A stretch of 64,000 nt of DNA from Bacteroidales bacterium (GTDB lineage Bacteria; Bacteroidota; Bacteroidia; Bacteroidales; UBA12077), in NCBI GenBank assembly GCA_018334675.1, contig JAGXLL010000002.1, positions 1 through 64,000 on the forward strand. Reading direction: 5' to 3'. Made by a program: the position numbers and the translations under genes. This document shows, in pieces, positions 7,941-16,901 of this stretch (its first letter is position 1; every line of letters begins with the position of its first letter). A model generated the notes under the pieces. The model worked only from the letters and a program-made list of their open reading frames with translations, made no database searches and was not told the origin of the DNA.

Positions 7941-8768
7941 ATGGCCAATATAACCGCAGCTGACGTAAACAAGCTCAGAAAGCACACCGGAGCCGGTATG
8001 ATGGATTGCAAGAAGGCTCTGACACAAGCAGAAGGCGACTTTGACAAAGCCATAGAGATCATCAGGGAAAAAGGACAGGCAGTAGCCCAGAAACGCTCCG
8101 ACCGCGAAGCATCAGAGGGGGTCGTTTTATCCAGGACCACTGACGATGCCAGGAAGGGCTTCATCATCTCCCTGAATTGTGAGACCGACTTCGTTGCCAA
8201 GAACGACGATTTTGTCAGCCTCGCCGGTCAGATCGTTGACCTGGCGGTTCAGGAGCAGCCCAGCGACCTGGACGAGCTCATGAACAAGGAGCTGAACGGC
8301 AAGTCCGTCGCAGAAAACATCAAATACCAGACCGGTATCATCGGTGAAAAACTGGAGCTTGCCTATTACGACCACCTGGAAGCTCCCCAGGTAACGGCTT
8401 ATATCCACGCCGACAAGAAACTGGCTACCCTGATCGGACTGAACAAGGAAGATGTGGAGACACAAGTGGGACGGGATGTTGCCATGCAGGTAGCTGCCAT
8501 GGATCCCGTTGCAGTAGACAAAGACCAGGTACCCCAGGATATCGCAGACAAAGAGCTGGAGATAGGTCGCAAGCAAGCCAAAGCTGAAGGCAAGCCCGAC
8601 AACCTGATCGATAAGATCGCACAGGGCAAGCTGGGCAAATACATGAAGGAAAATACGCTGCTGAACCAGGAGTTCATCAAGGAAAGCAAGAAAAGCGTCC
8701 GGCAATACCTTCAGGAGCAAGACAAAGAACTGACGGTTACCGATTTTAAGCGGTATTCGTTGAAATAG
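7941..8768 (+). CDS. tsf: Translation elongation factor Ts
   Basis: EF-Ts exchanges GDP for GTP on EF-Tu. The 275-residue product begins with the UBA-like domain ADVNKLRKHTGAGMMDCKKAL (about 6-26), followed by the CETDFVAKNDDF motif (about 79-90) that contacts EF-Tu, and ends with the typical coiled and C-terminal segments. Length is normal for Bacteroidota. Pairing with rpsB is the classic arrangement. A palindromic repeat starts 9 nt after the stop, followed by a Rho-independent terminator at 8848-8878. Confidence 0.97.
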   Translation: MANITAADVNKLRKHTGAGMMDCKKALTQAEGDFDKAIEIIREKGQAVAQKRSDREASEGVVLSRTTDDARKGFIISLNCETDFVAKNDDFVSLAGQIVDLAVQEQPSDLDELMNKELNGKSVAENIKYQTGIIGEKLELAYYDHLEAPQVTAYIHADKKLATLIGLNKEDVETQVGRDVAMQVAAMDPVAVDKDQVPQDIADKELEIGRKQAKAEGKPDNLIDKIAQGKLGKYMKENTLLNQEFIKESKKSVRQYLQEQDKELTVTDFKRYSLK

Positions 8769-8776
8769 AATTTTTT

Positions 8777-8838
8777 CAGCGCTAAGCGTAGCGCTTAGCG
8801 CTTTATATTTTAGCGCTTAGCGCTGCGCTAAGCGCTGG
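8777..8838. repeat. Pair of GC-rich palindromes, AGCGCTTAGCGC family
   Basis: Unit 1 at 8778-8802 has perfect 11-bp arms (AGCGCTAAGCG and its complement) around TAG. Unit 2 at 8812-8836 has perfect 12-bp arms (AGCGCTTAGCGC and its complement) around one T. The 9-base spacer is A/T only. The inner arms of the two units are the same sequence, so alternative foldings are possible. The same palindrome occurs twice at 26.7 kb and in decayed form at 42.9 kb. Confidence 0.9.
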
Positions 8839-8847
8839 AAAGAACTA

Positions 8848-8878
8848 AGAGAGAACTTACCCGGTTCTCTCTTTTTTT
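8848..8878 (+). terminator. Rho-independent terminator of the rplM-tsf operon
   Basis: AGAGAGAAC (8848-8856) pairs with GTTCTCTCT (8864-8872) around a 7-base loop and runs into a T tract ending at 8878. It lies after tsf and before the uracil-DNA glycosylase start at 8905. Confidence 0.85.
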
Positions 8879-8904
8879 GATTCCCCATCCATTAATAGCA
8901 CATC

Positions 8905-9486
8905 ATGAAGCAGAAAGACCCGCACAGGCAACTGGAAAAGCTAAAAAATAAAGTGCTGGGCTGCACCGAGTGCCCGTTGCATCAGGAGCGGAACCTGGCT
9001 GTTTTCGGTGAGGGGCCTTGGGAATCCAGGATCATGGTCATCGGGGAAGGACCCGGTGCCAATGAAGACAAGCTGGGCCGGCCCTTTGTCGGCCGGGCAG
9101 GTAAGCTGCTGGATCGGATGCTGGAGAAGCAGGACCTCTCCCGCGAGAAAAATGTGTTCATTGCCAACATCGTCAAATGCCGGCCACCCCAAAACAGGGT
9201 GCCGCATAAAAAAGAGGTTGAGACCTGCTTCCCTTATCTCCGGGAGCAGATCCGACTGATCAACCCCGAGATCATCCTTTTATTAGGCGCCACAGCCATG
9301 CGATCGTACTGGGGAAGCCTGGATGAAAAAGTATCCGATATCCGGGGAAAATGGCACAGGGAAGCAGGCCGGCTGGTGATGCCCACCTTCCATCCGGCCG
9401 CCGTTTTCAGGAACCGGAACTACCAGGAATACATCGAGCAGGATCTGAACACGATTGCGGGTAAATACAGGGAGCTGAGGCGTTGA
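8905..9486 (+). CDS. Uracil-DNA glycosylase, family 4 (Fe-S type)
   Basis: The enzyme removes uracil from DNA, the result of cytosine deamination. The 193-residue product has the four cysteines that bind the 4Fe-4S cluster in family 4 UDG: C20 and C23 near the N-terminus, then C92 and C108 with the usual spacing. Motif A is GEGPGANED (47-55) and the late motif is PTFHPAA (160-166). Family 4 is best known from thermophiles and many bacteria lacking other UDGs. The gene lies alone on the plus strand and meets queA tail to tail with 23 nt between stops. Confidence 0.93.
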   Translation: MKQKDPHRQLEKLKNKVLGCTECPLHQERNLAVFGEGPWESRIMVIGEGPGANEDKLGRPFVGRAGKLLDRMLEKQDLSREKNVFIANIVKCRPPQNRVPHKKEVETCFPYLREQIRLINPEIILLLGATAMRSYWGSLDEKVSDIRGKWHREAGRLVMPTFHPAAVFRNRNYQEYIEQDLNTIAGKYRELRR

Positions 9487-9509
9487 TAACCCGGTTCCCC
9501 GGGCAGGGA

Positions 9510-10577
9510 TCATTCATCGTTGATGATCAGCATGGCGTCGCCGTAGGTGCCAAACCGGTATTTCTCCTTGATCGCCACACTGTAAGCTTCAAATATGCGC
9601 TTATAACCTCCGAAGGCAGATACCATCATCAGCGGAATGGAAAGGGGCAGATGGAAGTTGGAGATCATCATATTGGGGATCTGCACTTCATAAGGCGGGA
9701 AAATGAACTTGTTGGTCCACCCCTCAAAAGGCTTCACCCTTTGGGTTGTGGATACCGACGACTCCAGGGTCCTTAGCACCGTAGTGCCCACTGCACAGAC
9801 ATTGCGTTTGTTGTCTTTGGCATCGTTGACCTTGCCGGCCGCATCACCGGAGATGTATATCTTCTCTGAATCCATCTTATGCTTGGTCAGGTCTTCCACA
9901 TCCACATTGTTGAAGTTACCCAGGCCTACGTGCAGGGTGATCTCGGCGAAGTTGACCCCGATGATCTCCAGCCGCTTCAGCAATTCGCGGCTGAAGTGCA
10001 TGCCGGCGGTGGGAGCGGCGACAGCTCCCTCATGCCTGGCATAGAGGGTTTGATAACGTTGTTGGTCTTCAGGCTCTACCTCCCGTTTGATGAACTTCGG
10101 CAGGGGTGTCTGCCCGAGCCTGTAGAGGGTCTTCTTGAATTCCTCATAATCCCCTTCAAAAAGGAAGCGAAGGGTTCTGCCCCGTGAGGTGGTGTTGTCG
10201 ATCACCTCAGCCACCAGGGTCTCACCATCCTCTTCATTGCCAAAATACAGCTTGTTGCCGATGCGGATCTTGCGGGCAGGGTCCACCAGTACATCCCACA
10301 AACGCTGTTCCTTGCTAAGCTCCCGCAGGAGGAATACTTCTATCTTGGCGCCCGTCTTTTCCTTGTTGCCATACAAACGGGCGGGGAAAACCTTGGTATT
10401 GTTGAAGACAAGTACATCATGCTCATTATGGTAATCCACGATATCCTTGAAAGTCCGGTGTTCTATCTTTCCCGAATTCCTGTATACCACCATCAACCTG
10501 GATTCATCCCTGTTTTTTGCCGGATAAAGTGCTATTAAATCTTCCGGTAAATTATACTTAAACTGCGATAACTTCAT
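9510..10577 (-). CDS. queA: S-adenosylmethionine:tRNA ribosyltransferase-isomerase
   Basis: QueA transfers and rearranges the ribose of SAM onto preQ1 at tRNA position 34, making epoxyqueuosine. The 355-residue product is full length and starts [20 protein letters not shown], with SRLMVV near 26, [14 protein letters not shown] near 57-70, the [12 protein letters not shown] motif near 188-199, and [20 protein letters not shown] near the C-terminus. It is the last gene of the ftsX-DUF3098-uppP-truB-queA cluster, separated from truB by 65 nt, which is long enough for its own promoter, although I see no good match to one. Confidence 0.96.
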   Translation of the reverse strand: MKLSQFKYNLPEDLIALYPAKNRDESRLMVVYRNSGKIEHRTFKDIVDYHNEHDVLVFNNTKVFPARLYGNKEKTGAKIEVFLLRELSKEQRLWDVLVDPARKIRIGNKLYFGNEEDGETLVAEVIDNTTSRGRTLRFLFEGDYEEFKKTLYRLGQTPLPKFIKREVEPEDQQRYQTLYARHEGAVAAPTAGMHFSRELLKRLEIIGVNFAEITLHVGLGNFNNVDVEDLTKHKMDSEKIYISGDAAGKVNDAKDNKRNVCAVGTTVLRTLESSVSTTQRVKPFEGWTNKFIFPPYEVQIPNMMISNFHLPLSIPLMMVSAFGGYKRIFEAYSVAIKEKYRFGTYGDAMLIINDE

Positions 10578-10642
10578 TAATTCCGAGTGTTTTAAAAGGT
10601 TTTACATTATGTCCCACCTTATACGTAAGAAGTTGGGATCGG

Positions 10643-11368
10643 TTACAAATTTCGTGCAAATTGCTCAAATTTTTCTATGGACACCGCCTCCTTCAGGTGA
10701 TAATCCCCGATGCGGATGCGCTTGAGGCCGGCCAGGTGGGCACCACAGCCCAGGGCTTCACCGATGTCCCTGGCCAGGGAGCGGATATAGGTACCTTTGT
10801 TGCAGCGTACACGAAGCGTCAGCAGGGGAAGGGAAAGGCGGATCATCTCGATCTGATGTATCCGGACGCGGACAGGTTTCATCTCGATGGCCTGGCCTTT
10901 CCTTGCGGCATGATACGCTCGCTGGCCCTTGATGTTCTTGGCGGAGTATACAGGCGGAATCTGATCTATTTCCCCGGTGAAACGCTCCAGTGCGGTATAA
11001 ATGTCCTGGTCCCTCACATCAGATAACGAATATTCATGGTCGAACATTGTTTCAAGGTCAAAAGAAGGAGTGGTTTTGCCAAGCTCCAGGGTGGTGATGT
11101 ATTCCTTCTCCTGGCCGGTCAGGGAGTAGAGGATCTTGGTCTTCTTGCCGGTGCCAAGGAGCATGAGCCCGTCGGCCAGCGGATCCAGCGTTCCGGCATG
11201 GCCCACCTTCAGCTTTGCTCTCTCTCCTGTTTTCAGGCGCATCTGTCTTTCCAGGATGGCCCGGGTTTTCTTCACCAGGTCAAAGGAAGTCCAGAAAAGG
11301 GGTTTATCCATCAGCAAAACCCGGCCTTCCACCAGATCCTGGAGATCCTCAATGTCAAAGTATCCCAT
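10643..11368 (-). CDS. truB: tRNA pseudouridine(55) synthase
   Basis: TruB converts U55 in the T loop of tRNAs to pseudouridine. The product from ATG 11368 is 241 residues and has LLMDKPLFWTSFDLVKKTR near 18-36, the catalytic Asp in GHAGTLDPLADGLM (about 56-69), and the KGTYIRSLARDIG motif near 195-207. An open frame extends upstream to 11527, but that part overlaps uppP in another frame and lacks TruB similarity. The C-terminal PUA domain is absent, as in many Bacteroidota. The gap to uppP is 11 nt, so the two are co-transcribed. Confidence 0.95.
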   Translation of the reverse strand: MGYFDIEDLQDLVEGRVLLMDKPLFWTSFDLVKKTRAILERQMRLKTGERAKLKVGHAGTLDPLADGLMLLGTGKKTKILYSLTGQEKEYITTLELGKTTPSFDLETMFDHEYSLSDVRDQDIYTALERFTGEIDQIPPVYSAKNIKGQRAYHAARKGQAIEMKPVRVRIHQIEMIRLSLPLLTLRVRCNKGTYIRSLARDIGEALGCGAHLAGLKRIRIGDYHLKEAVSIEKFEQFARNL

Positions 11369-11379
11369 AAAACGTTTTT

Positions 11380-12162
11380 TTAGCCCAGCAGGATAGCAGC
11401 CAGACCGATCACAATACAGTAAAAGGCAAAATAAACCAGATGTCCGCGGTTCACGATACGGATCATCCAGCTGCAGGCAAATAATCCGGAAAGAAAGGCT
11501 GCCACGAAACCTGCCAGCAGAGGCCAAAGATCGATGCCGGAGAAGGCCGTGGCGGAAGGGTCCATCATATCCTTCGCGTTGGCACCTATAATAGGCAGAA
11601 GAACCATCAGAAAGGAGAAGCGGGTTACTTCCTCCCGTTTTCCTCCCAGCATCAGGCCGGTAGAGATGGTCGCTCCTGAACGGGAGATACCGGGCAACAC
11701 GGCAAGTGCCTGTGCCACTCCAATGACCAGAGCCCTGGGGAATGAAATCTTTTTCTCACGGGAACGGAAATAATGAGAGAAAAGCAAGAGCATAGCGGTG
11801 ATCAGCAGCATGGCCCCCACAAAAACCAGGTTGCCCGTGAAAAAACGCTCGATCTCTTCTTCGAACAGCAAGCCCAGTATCACTACCGGGATCATGGAAA
11901 CCACCAGCCTGGCAATGTAACGGGTGGATTCGTTCCATTCAAAACGCAGGAAATCGGCAGCCAGCCGGTACAGGTCCCTGCGGAATACCACAATGATGCT
12001 TAATACAGTAGCCCCGTGCACGACCACAGTAAAGGTGAGGCTCCCCTCGGGGTTGGTTCCCAGCAAAGCCTTGCCGATCTCCAAATGGCCGCTGCTGCTG
12101 ATGGGTAAAAATTCGGTCAGTCCCTGTACAATACCCAGGATTACGGCTTCAATCCAATTCAT
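11380..12162 (-). CDS. uppP: Undecaprenyl-diphosphatase
   Basis: UppP (BacA) dephosphorylates undecaprenyl diphosphate to recycle the lipid carrier for peptidoglycan and other wall polymers. The 260-residue product is a polytopic membrane protein with the active-site motif GIVQGLTEFLPISSSGHL (about 10-27) and the second motif VLPGISRSGATISTGLMLGG (about 154-173). Length is normal. It lies between a DUF3098 gene (12-nt gap) and truB (11-nt gap), the usual neighbourhood in Bacteroidota. Confidence 0.96.
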   Translation of the reverse strand: MNWIEAVILGIVQGLTEFLPISSSGHLEIGKALLGTNPEGSLTFTVVVHGATVLSIIVVFRRDLYRLAADFLRFEWNESTRYIARLVVSMIPVVILGLLFEEEIERFFTGNLVFVGAMLLITAMLLLFSHYFRSREKKISFPRALVIGVAQALAVLPGISRSGATISTGLMLGGKREEVTRFSFLMVLLPIIGANAKDMMDPSATAFSGIDLWPLLAGFVAAFLSGLFACSWMIRIVNRGHLVYFAFYCIVIGLAAILLG

Positions 12163-12174
12163 TCACCGCCTGTT

Positions 12175-12447
12175 TTAAGATGCGCCTTGATCGTCTTTCT
12201 TTTCTTTGGGTTTCTTCATGATGGCATAAATCTCAAAGGCGAACCCAAAAAGAACGACCAGCGGTGCCAGGGTGATCCTGCGAAAACTGAATACTTCGGG
12301 ATTGAACTGATTCGGACTCTCTGGTTCCCCGCCAATCATAAGGAGAAAACCAATCACAATGATGACAAATCCGATGAGCAACAACCTGTAATTCTCCCTG
12401 GTAAAGGCAAAATGCTGCCGGGAATCTGATTGCTTCTTTTTAGCCAT
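12175..12447 (-). CDS. DUF3098 small membrane protein
   Basis: This 90-residue protein has a basic N-terminus, two membrane segments (about residues 23-41 and 57-75) joined by an ESPNQFNPEVFSFRR stretch, and a charged C-terminus. That pattern is the DUF3098 family, which is restricted to Bacteroidota and found next to ftsX and uppP. The function is unknown; conserved position suggests a link to cell-division or envelope synthesis. It is 17 nt downstream of ftsX. Confidence 0.85.
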   Translation of the reverse strand: MAKKKQSDSRQHFAFTRENYRLLLIGFVIIVIGFLLMIGGEPESPNQFNPEVFSFRRITLAPLVVLFGFAFEIYAIMKKPKEKKDDQGAS

Positions 12448-12464
12448 AATTCAATGTTTTTCAA

Positions 12465-13343
12465 TCAATAATATAATTTGTCGACTTTGATCTTCAGGTA
12501 TTTGTTCACGGCCATGAAAGTGGATATCCAACTGATCACCACCCCCACCAGCATCACCATTCCATAGAGCAGGCCAAGGATCCGCATATCCTCCAGGCTG
12601 ATGATCCCGGCAAACTCATCCTGCATCAAATACACCAACCCCGTGAGCAGGGCAACAGCCACGATCGATGCCCATACCCCCTGCATGATACCCCGAAAAA
12701 TGAAGGGCCTGCGGATGAAACCGCGTGTGGCACCCACCAGCTGCATCGTATTGATGATAAAACGCTTCGAATAGATGGACAGCCGAATGGTGTTGTGAAT
12801 CAAAGCTATGGCCACCAGAAAAAGCAGCCCGCTGAAAACAAGCAGGATGAGACCTATCTTTCGAATGTTCTGGTTGATCAGCTCTACAAGCGACTTCTGA
12901 TAGAAAACCTCTTTGATCTGCCCATATTCCCTCAAATCCTTCTTGATATGCTCAATGCTTTCCGGATTGGCATAACTGGCATTCAAATGCACATCGATGG
13001 AAGCCAGCAGCGGGTTGTACCCGAGAAAACCGACAAAATCCTCCCCCAGCTCCTTCTTTAGCTCCCGGGCTGCCTCCTTGCGGGTGACATATTCCGTGGA
13101 CTTAACATATTCCGTGGCGTCCAGCATCTTCTGCAGACGGATCACATCCACCTCCTTGACATCCTGCTTCAGCATGATGGAAAACCCAATGTTTTCCTTC
13201 ACATATTCGGAGATCCGCTGGGCATTGAGCACCAACAAACCCAGAATACCAAGCAAAAATAACACCAATGCAATACTGACCACAGAAGTCAGATAGGAAC
13301 TACGCAGGCGTTGCCTTGTTATTTTTGCTTCTTTACTGGCCAT
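12465..13343 (-). CDS. ftsX: Cell division protein FtsX (ABC-type permease family)
   Basis: FtsX is the membrane half of the FtsEX complex, which couples septal peptidoglycan hydrolysis to division. The 292-residue product has the FtsX plan: a first membrane segment at about 20-43, an extracellular domain (about 44-165) beginning with IGFSIMLKQDVKEVDV, then three membrane segments near 168-190, 218-240 and 258-282 with the conserved cytoplasmic MQLVGATRGFIRRPF between the second and third. No ftsE lies nearby, which is normal in Bacteroidota. It heads the operon to truB. A -7-like TATCTTAG on the minus strand at 13357-13364 is a possible promoter. Confidence 0.93.
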   Translation of the reverse strand: MASKEAKITRQRLRSSYLTSVVSIALVLFLLGILGLLVLNAQRISEYVKENIGFSIMLKQDVKEVDVIRLQKMLDATEYVKSTEYVTRKEAARELKKELGEDFVGFLGYNPLLASIDVHLNASYANPESIEHIKKDLREYGQIKEVFYQKSLVELINQNIRKIGLILLVFSGLLFLVAIALIHNTIRLSIYSKRFIINTMQLVGATRGFIRRPFIFRGIMQGVWASIVAVALLTGLVYLMQDEFAGIISLEDMRILGLLYGMVMLVGVVISWISTFMAVNKYLKIKVDKLYY

Positions 13344-13439
13344 AATATAAAGACTGCTAAGATAAGAATAATATCAATTTATACAGTCAATTTTTGGTAT
13401 TTTAACAGGGCCGCCTTCGCAAATATCTTTTCATTACAC

Positions 13440-13447
13440 TATTTTTG
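13440..13447 (+). promoter_or_regulatory. -7 box of rsgA promoter
   Basis: TATTTTTG matches TAnnTTTG exactly and ends 14 nt before the TTG start of rsgA, so the mRNA leader would be only about 5-9 nt. No convincing -33 TTG is present. Confidence 0.55.
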
Positions 13448-13461
13448 TAAAAAATTCGAAT

Positions 13462-14388
13462 TTGGAAGGAACGGTAATCAAATCCACCGGCAGCTGGTAT
13501 TATGTCAGGGACGAGCAGGGTTCCATATGGGCCTGCAAAATCAAGGGAACCTTTCGCATCAAAGGCATCCGTACCACCAACCCGGTGGCTGTGGGCGATG
13601 TGGTCGACTTCAACAAGGTGCCGGAAGGAGAACGCGAGGGATTGATCACCCGTTTGCATCCCCGCAGGAACTATATCATACGCAGGGCTACCAACCTCTC
13701 CAGGGAAAGCCACATCATTGCATCCAACATTGACCAGGCGGTGATCATGGCCACCCTGGCCTATCCCCAAACCTACACCCTTTTTATCGACCGCTTCCTG
13801 GTAACGGCCGAGGCCTATCGCATCCCGGCTAAGATCCTCTTCAACAAGATCGATCTGTACGATGAAAAACTCAACCAACAGCTGGATCATCTGACAGACC
13901 TATATGAGCATGCGGGCTACACCTGCCTGAAGCTCTCGCTTACCCGGGAAAAAAACCTGGAAGCCGTGAAGGATCTGCTGAAAGATCAAACCAGCGTGAT
14001 CGCCGGCAACTCAGGCGTTGGAAAATCTACCCTCATCAACCGGCTCAACCCCGAAGCGGAGCTGAGAACAGCAGAAATTTCCAATTATCACAAGGCCGGC
14101 AAACATTGCACCACCTTCGCCGAGATGATCGACCTGCCTTTCGGCGGACATATCATCGACACCCCCGGCATCAAGGGTTTCGGACTCATCGATTTCTACA
14201 AGGAAGAGATCTATCATTACTTCCCCGAGATATTCAAGGCTTCTCAGGAATGCAAATTTCACAATTGTACCCATACCCATGAACCCGGATGCAACGTAAA
14301 AGAAAGCGTCAAAAACGGCACCATCAGCGAGACCCGCTACAACAATTATATCCGTATCCTGGAAGACAATGAAGAAAAATTTCGCTGA
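13462..14388 (+). CDS. rsgA: Small ribosomal subunit biogenesis GTPase RsgA
   Basis: RsgA is a circularly permuted GTPase that checks late 30S maturation. The 308-residue product has an N-terminal OB fold (about 1-75), then the GTPase motifs in permuted order: NKID (128-131), GNSGVGKS (182-189) and DTPG (233-236), followed by a zinc-binding Cys/His set (C264, C269, H271, C277). The start is TTG at 13462, giving the N-terminus MEGTVIKSTGSWYYV that the family expects; no ATG is available. The predicted leader is very short (see the box at 13440-13447). It is divergent from ftsX. Confidence 0.95.
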   Translation: MEGTVIKSTGSWYYVRDEQGSIWACKIKGTFRIKGIRTTNPVAVGDVVDFNKVPEGEREGLITRLHPRRNYIIRRATNLSRESHIIASNIDQAVIMATLAYPQTYTLFIDRFLVTAEAYRIPAKILFNKIDLYDEKLNQQLDHLTDLYEHAGYTCLKLSLTREKNLEAVKDLLKDQTSVIAGNSGVGKSTLINRLNPEAELRTAEISNYHKAGKHCTTFAEMIDLPFGGHIIDTPGIKGFGLIDFYKEEIYHYFPEIFKASQECKFHNCTHTHEPGCNVKESVKNGTISETRYNNYIRILEDNEEKFR

Positions 14389-14490
14389 GCAGATGTTCAT
14401 CAAATAAAATCTTCTATTTGTCAAATTATGAAGGTTCTCAGGCAATGATCTCCATGAATTTGCGTACTTTGTTATATAAATCGTGGAGAT

Positions 14491-14901
14491 TTGCTGACCG
14501 TGAAAAACATACCATCCACACGGACCATCCGGGTTTTGCTTGCCGAAGATGAGCACCTCTATCAGCACGTCATCGAGCAGTACATCCATGAATTTAATAT
14601 TCAGCTGACCATTGTGAATGATGGGAAAGCATGTTTGGATAAGGTGGACAGGCAGCAATATGATGTGATCCTGATGGACATCATCATGCCCGAATTCAAC
14701 GGACTGGAGGTAGCCCGGGCCATTCGCAACAAAGGCATCAAAACCCCGATCATTGCCGTCACCTCCAACATCTGGAAAGAGGATGAGATCAAGTCCATCA
14801 AATCGGGGATGAACGATTTCCTGCCCAAGCCTTTCAATGCCCAGAAGCTGGCCCGGAAAATCACCTACTGGAGCAAAGCCGGATCTCAACCCGCCCACTG
14901 A
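14491..14901 (+). CDS. Stand-alone response regulator receiver domain
   Basis: This 136-residue product is a CheY-like receiver with nothing attached. The phospho-acceptor is D63 in VILMDIIMP; acidic residues sit at 19-21, the conserved Thr is T91 in AVTSN, and the Lys is K113 in LPKPF. It can receive phosphate but must signal through a partner. No histidine kinase is adjacent, so its partner is unknown. The start could be TTG at 14491 or GTG at 14500; GGAG at 14485-14488 lies upstream of both. The domain itself starts after residue 10 either way. Confidence 0.85.
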   Translation: MLTVKNIPSTRTIRVLLAEDEHLYQHVIEQYIHEFNIQLTIVNDGKACLDKVDRQQYDVILMDIIMPEFNGLEVARAIRNKGIKTPIIAVTSNIWKEDEIKSIKSGMNDFLPKPFNAQKLARKITYWSKAGSQPAH

Positions 14902-14939
14902 GCCTCATCAATCCTTTTCCTCCCACAGCACGGCAGATC

Positions 14940-14975
14940 AAAAAAAGGGCACCAGTTGTAAGCCGGTACCCTTTG
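14940..14975 (-). terminator. Rho-independent terminator after the aldehyde dehydrogenase gene
   Basis: On the minus strand AAAGGGTACCGG and CTGGTGCCCTTT pair over 12 positions with two G-T wobbles around a short loop, followed by a run of T (A run at 14940-14946 on the plus strand). It lies about 30 nt after the dehydrogenase stop. Confidence 0.75.
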
Positions 14976-15005
14976 AATGCTATGGAAGTCGGGTTTGCGC
15001 CCTTC

Positions 15006-16568
15006 TCAAATCTCGAATTTGATGCCTTGTGCCAGCGGCAGATCCGTGCCATAGTTGATGGTGGTGGTCTGACGCCTCATATAGGCTTTCCAGGCATCCG
15101 AGCCGGATTCGCGTCCGCCGCCGGTATCTTTTTCACCACCGAAGGCGCCGCCGATCTCAGCACCGGAAGTGCCTACGTTCACATTGGCTATACCGCAGTC
15201 GGAGCCTGCATGGGAGAGAAACCTCTCGGCTTCTCTTACGTTCAGAGTAAAGATACAGGATGACAGACCCTGCGGCACATCGTTGTGCAATCGGAGGGCT
15301 TCATCAAAATCGCTGTATTTGATCAGGTAGAGCAGCGGCGCAAACGTCTCTTCCTGAACGATCTGATAATGGTTCTCCGCTTCTGCGATGGCCGGGACCA
15401 CGTAAGTGCCCGCTTCATAGCCTTCGCCACTGAGGACATCGCCGCCGAAGATGATCTTTCCGCCTTCCTTTTTCACCTGTTCAAGGGCATCCTGATACAT
15501 ATCCACGGCACCCTTGTCGATAAGGGGACCCATCAGGTTATCGGGGTTCAGCGGGTTGCCGATGCGCTGAGCAACCTGTTCATAGGCATTCAACAGTTTC
15601 TTCTTAACCTCCTCATAGATGCTTTCATGGATGATGATCCGGCGGGTGGTGGTGCAGCGTTGTCCTGCTGTACCCACCGCACCAAAAACGATGGTGGGAA
15701 TGGCCATATCAATATCCCCGTGCTGGGAAAGGATCATGGCATTGTTGCCGCCCAGTTCCAGGATGGTTTTGCCCAGGCGCTTACCAACACGCTCGGCCAC
15801 ACGCTTACCCACGCGGGTGGAACCGGTAACGGATATCAACGGGATGCGTTTGTCGTCGACCATGTTGTCGCCAATGTCGGCTGAACGACCGATGACCAGG
15901 TTGAAGACACCTTCGGGCACATCATTGTTGCGCAGCACGCCGGCTACAATATTCTGAACGGCCACAGAGGTGAGGGGCGTCTTGGAGGAGGGCTTCCAAA
16001 CAACACAATCACCGGCTATGGCAGCAATCATGGTGTTCCAGGCGTAGACGGCCACCGGGAAGTTGAAGGCGGTGATCACCCCTACCACTCCCAAAGGATG
16101 ATAATGATCGTAGAGGCGATGATGGGGCCGTTCGGACTGCATGGTGAAACCATAGAGCTGACGGGACTGTCCCACTGCCAGATCGGCAATATCGATCATC
16201 TCCTGTACTTCACCCAGGCCTTCCTGGTAGCTCTTGCCCATCTCGGTGCTCACGATCATACCCAGGTCTTCCTTGTGCTCGCGCAAAGCCAACCCGATCT
16301 GCCGGACGATCTCCCCGCGGTCGGGCGCCGGCTTATCTCTCCATACTACAAAGGCTTCCTGGGCCTTCTGAAGAACCTGCTCGTAATCATCGCGGGTTGC
16401 ATTCTTTACTTTCCCCAGCTCACTGCCGTCAATGGGCGTGTGGGAAAGGGTGGTCTTACCCGATGCTTCCAGGAATTGGGTGCCTGTTGAAACACCCGAA
16501 TTAACCTGTTCAACACCCAGACGCTTCAATATGCCCTGAATATCGTAATCATTCTGATTCATAACCAT
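15006..16568 (-). CDS. Aldehyde dehydrogenase, ALDH7 (antiquitin/AmaB-like) type
   Basis: The 520-residue NAD-dependent dehydrogenase has the full ALDH catalytic set: cofactor Lys in WKPSSKTP (K192), the catalytic Glu in LELGGNN (E271) and the nucleophile C305 in GQRCTTTRR. The LGVVGVITAFNFPVAVYAWN stretch (159-178) and the FGGEKDTGGGRESGSDAWKAYMRR C-terminal motif are typical of family 7, which oxidises alpha-aminoadipic semialdehyde in lysine breakdown. No other lysine-degradation gene is adjacent, so the physiological substrate is inferred from family only. A second Met at 16562 is an alternative start. The gene appears monocistronic with its own terminator. Confidence 0.9.
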   Translation of the reverse strand: MVMNQNDYDIQGILKRLGVEQVNSGVSTGTQFLEASGKTTLSHTPIDGSELGKVKNATRDDYEQVLQKAQEAFVVWRDKPAPDRGEIVRQIGLALREHKEDLGMIVSTEMGKSYQEGLGEVQEMIDIADLAVGQSRQLYGFTMQSERPHHRLYDHYHPLGVVGVITAFNFPVAVYAWNTMIAAIAGDCVVWKPSSKTPLTSVAVQNIVAGVLRNNDVPEGVFNLVIGRSADIGDNMVDDKRIPLISVTGSTRVGKRVAERVGKRLGKTILELGGNNAMILSQHGDIDMAIPTIVFGAVGTAGQRCTTTRRIIIHESIYEEVKKKLLNAYEQVAQRIGNPLNPDNLMGPLIDKGAVDMYQDALEQVKKEGGKIIFGGDVLSGEGYEAGTYVVPAIAEAENHYQIVQEETFAPLLYLIKYSDFDEALRLHNDVPQGLSSCIFTLNVREAERFLSHAGSDCGIANVNVGTSGAEIGGAFGGEKDTGGGRESGSDAWKAYMRRQTTTINYGTDLPLAQGIKFEI

Positions 16569-16743
16569 TAAGATTTTAGTGATTCGTAGTTAGGTTTTCT
16601 TGCTGATTTCGAAAAATATAAAAAAATAAGCAAAAATGAAACATCTCACGCCAGCCTCAGATTGTTACAGAACATATGCAAAAAAGTTAGATCCTGAATG
16701 GGGTAATGGTTTGTCGGGGGCCAAATTTTAGGAAGGATAAAAA

Positions 16744-16775
16744 TTTGGTACATCCAAAACATTTCCATATTTTTG
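16744..16775 (+). promoter_or_regulatory. Promoter of tRNA-Leu and dCMP deaminase
   Basis: TTTG at 16744-16747 and TATTTTTG at 16768-16775 are 20 bases apart, matching the Bacteroidota -33/-7 pattern. The start of transcription would be near 16782, about 20 nt before the tRNA. Confidence 0.75.
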
Positions 16776-16802
16776 CCCTTCCAATCAATGATCATTCAAC
16801 AA

Positions 16803-16886
16803 GCCTGAATGGCGGAATTGGTAGACGCGCTGGTCTCAAAAACCAGTGGGCTTATGCCCGTGTCGGTTCGAGTCCGACTTCAGGCA
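16803..16886 (+). tRNA. tRNA-Leu (anticodon CAA)
   Basis: The acceptor stem GCCTGAA (16803-16809) pairs with TTCAGGC (16879-16885), with discriminator A at 16886. The anticodon stem CTGGT/ACCAG encloses CTCAAAA, giving anticodon CAA. The long variable arm (GGGCTTATGCCC) is typical of class II tRNA-Leu, and the T loop GGTTCGAGTCC is intact. CCA is not encoded. Only 15 nt separate it from the start of the dCMP deaminase gene. Confidence 0.96.
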
Positions 16887-16901
16887 CTTTTTTGCTGCAC
16901 G

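Noticed and set aside
8777..8838. CRISPR-like repeat array
   Set aside because: The repeats are palindromes with a 9-base A/T gap, not direct repeats with 30-40-base unique spacers, and no cas genes are present.
14491..14901. Two-component system with a local kinase
   Set aside because: Only a receiver domain is present and no histidine kinase is encoded near it.
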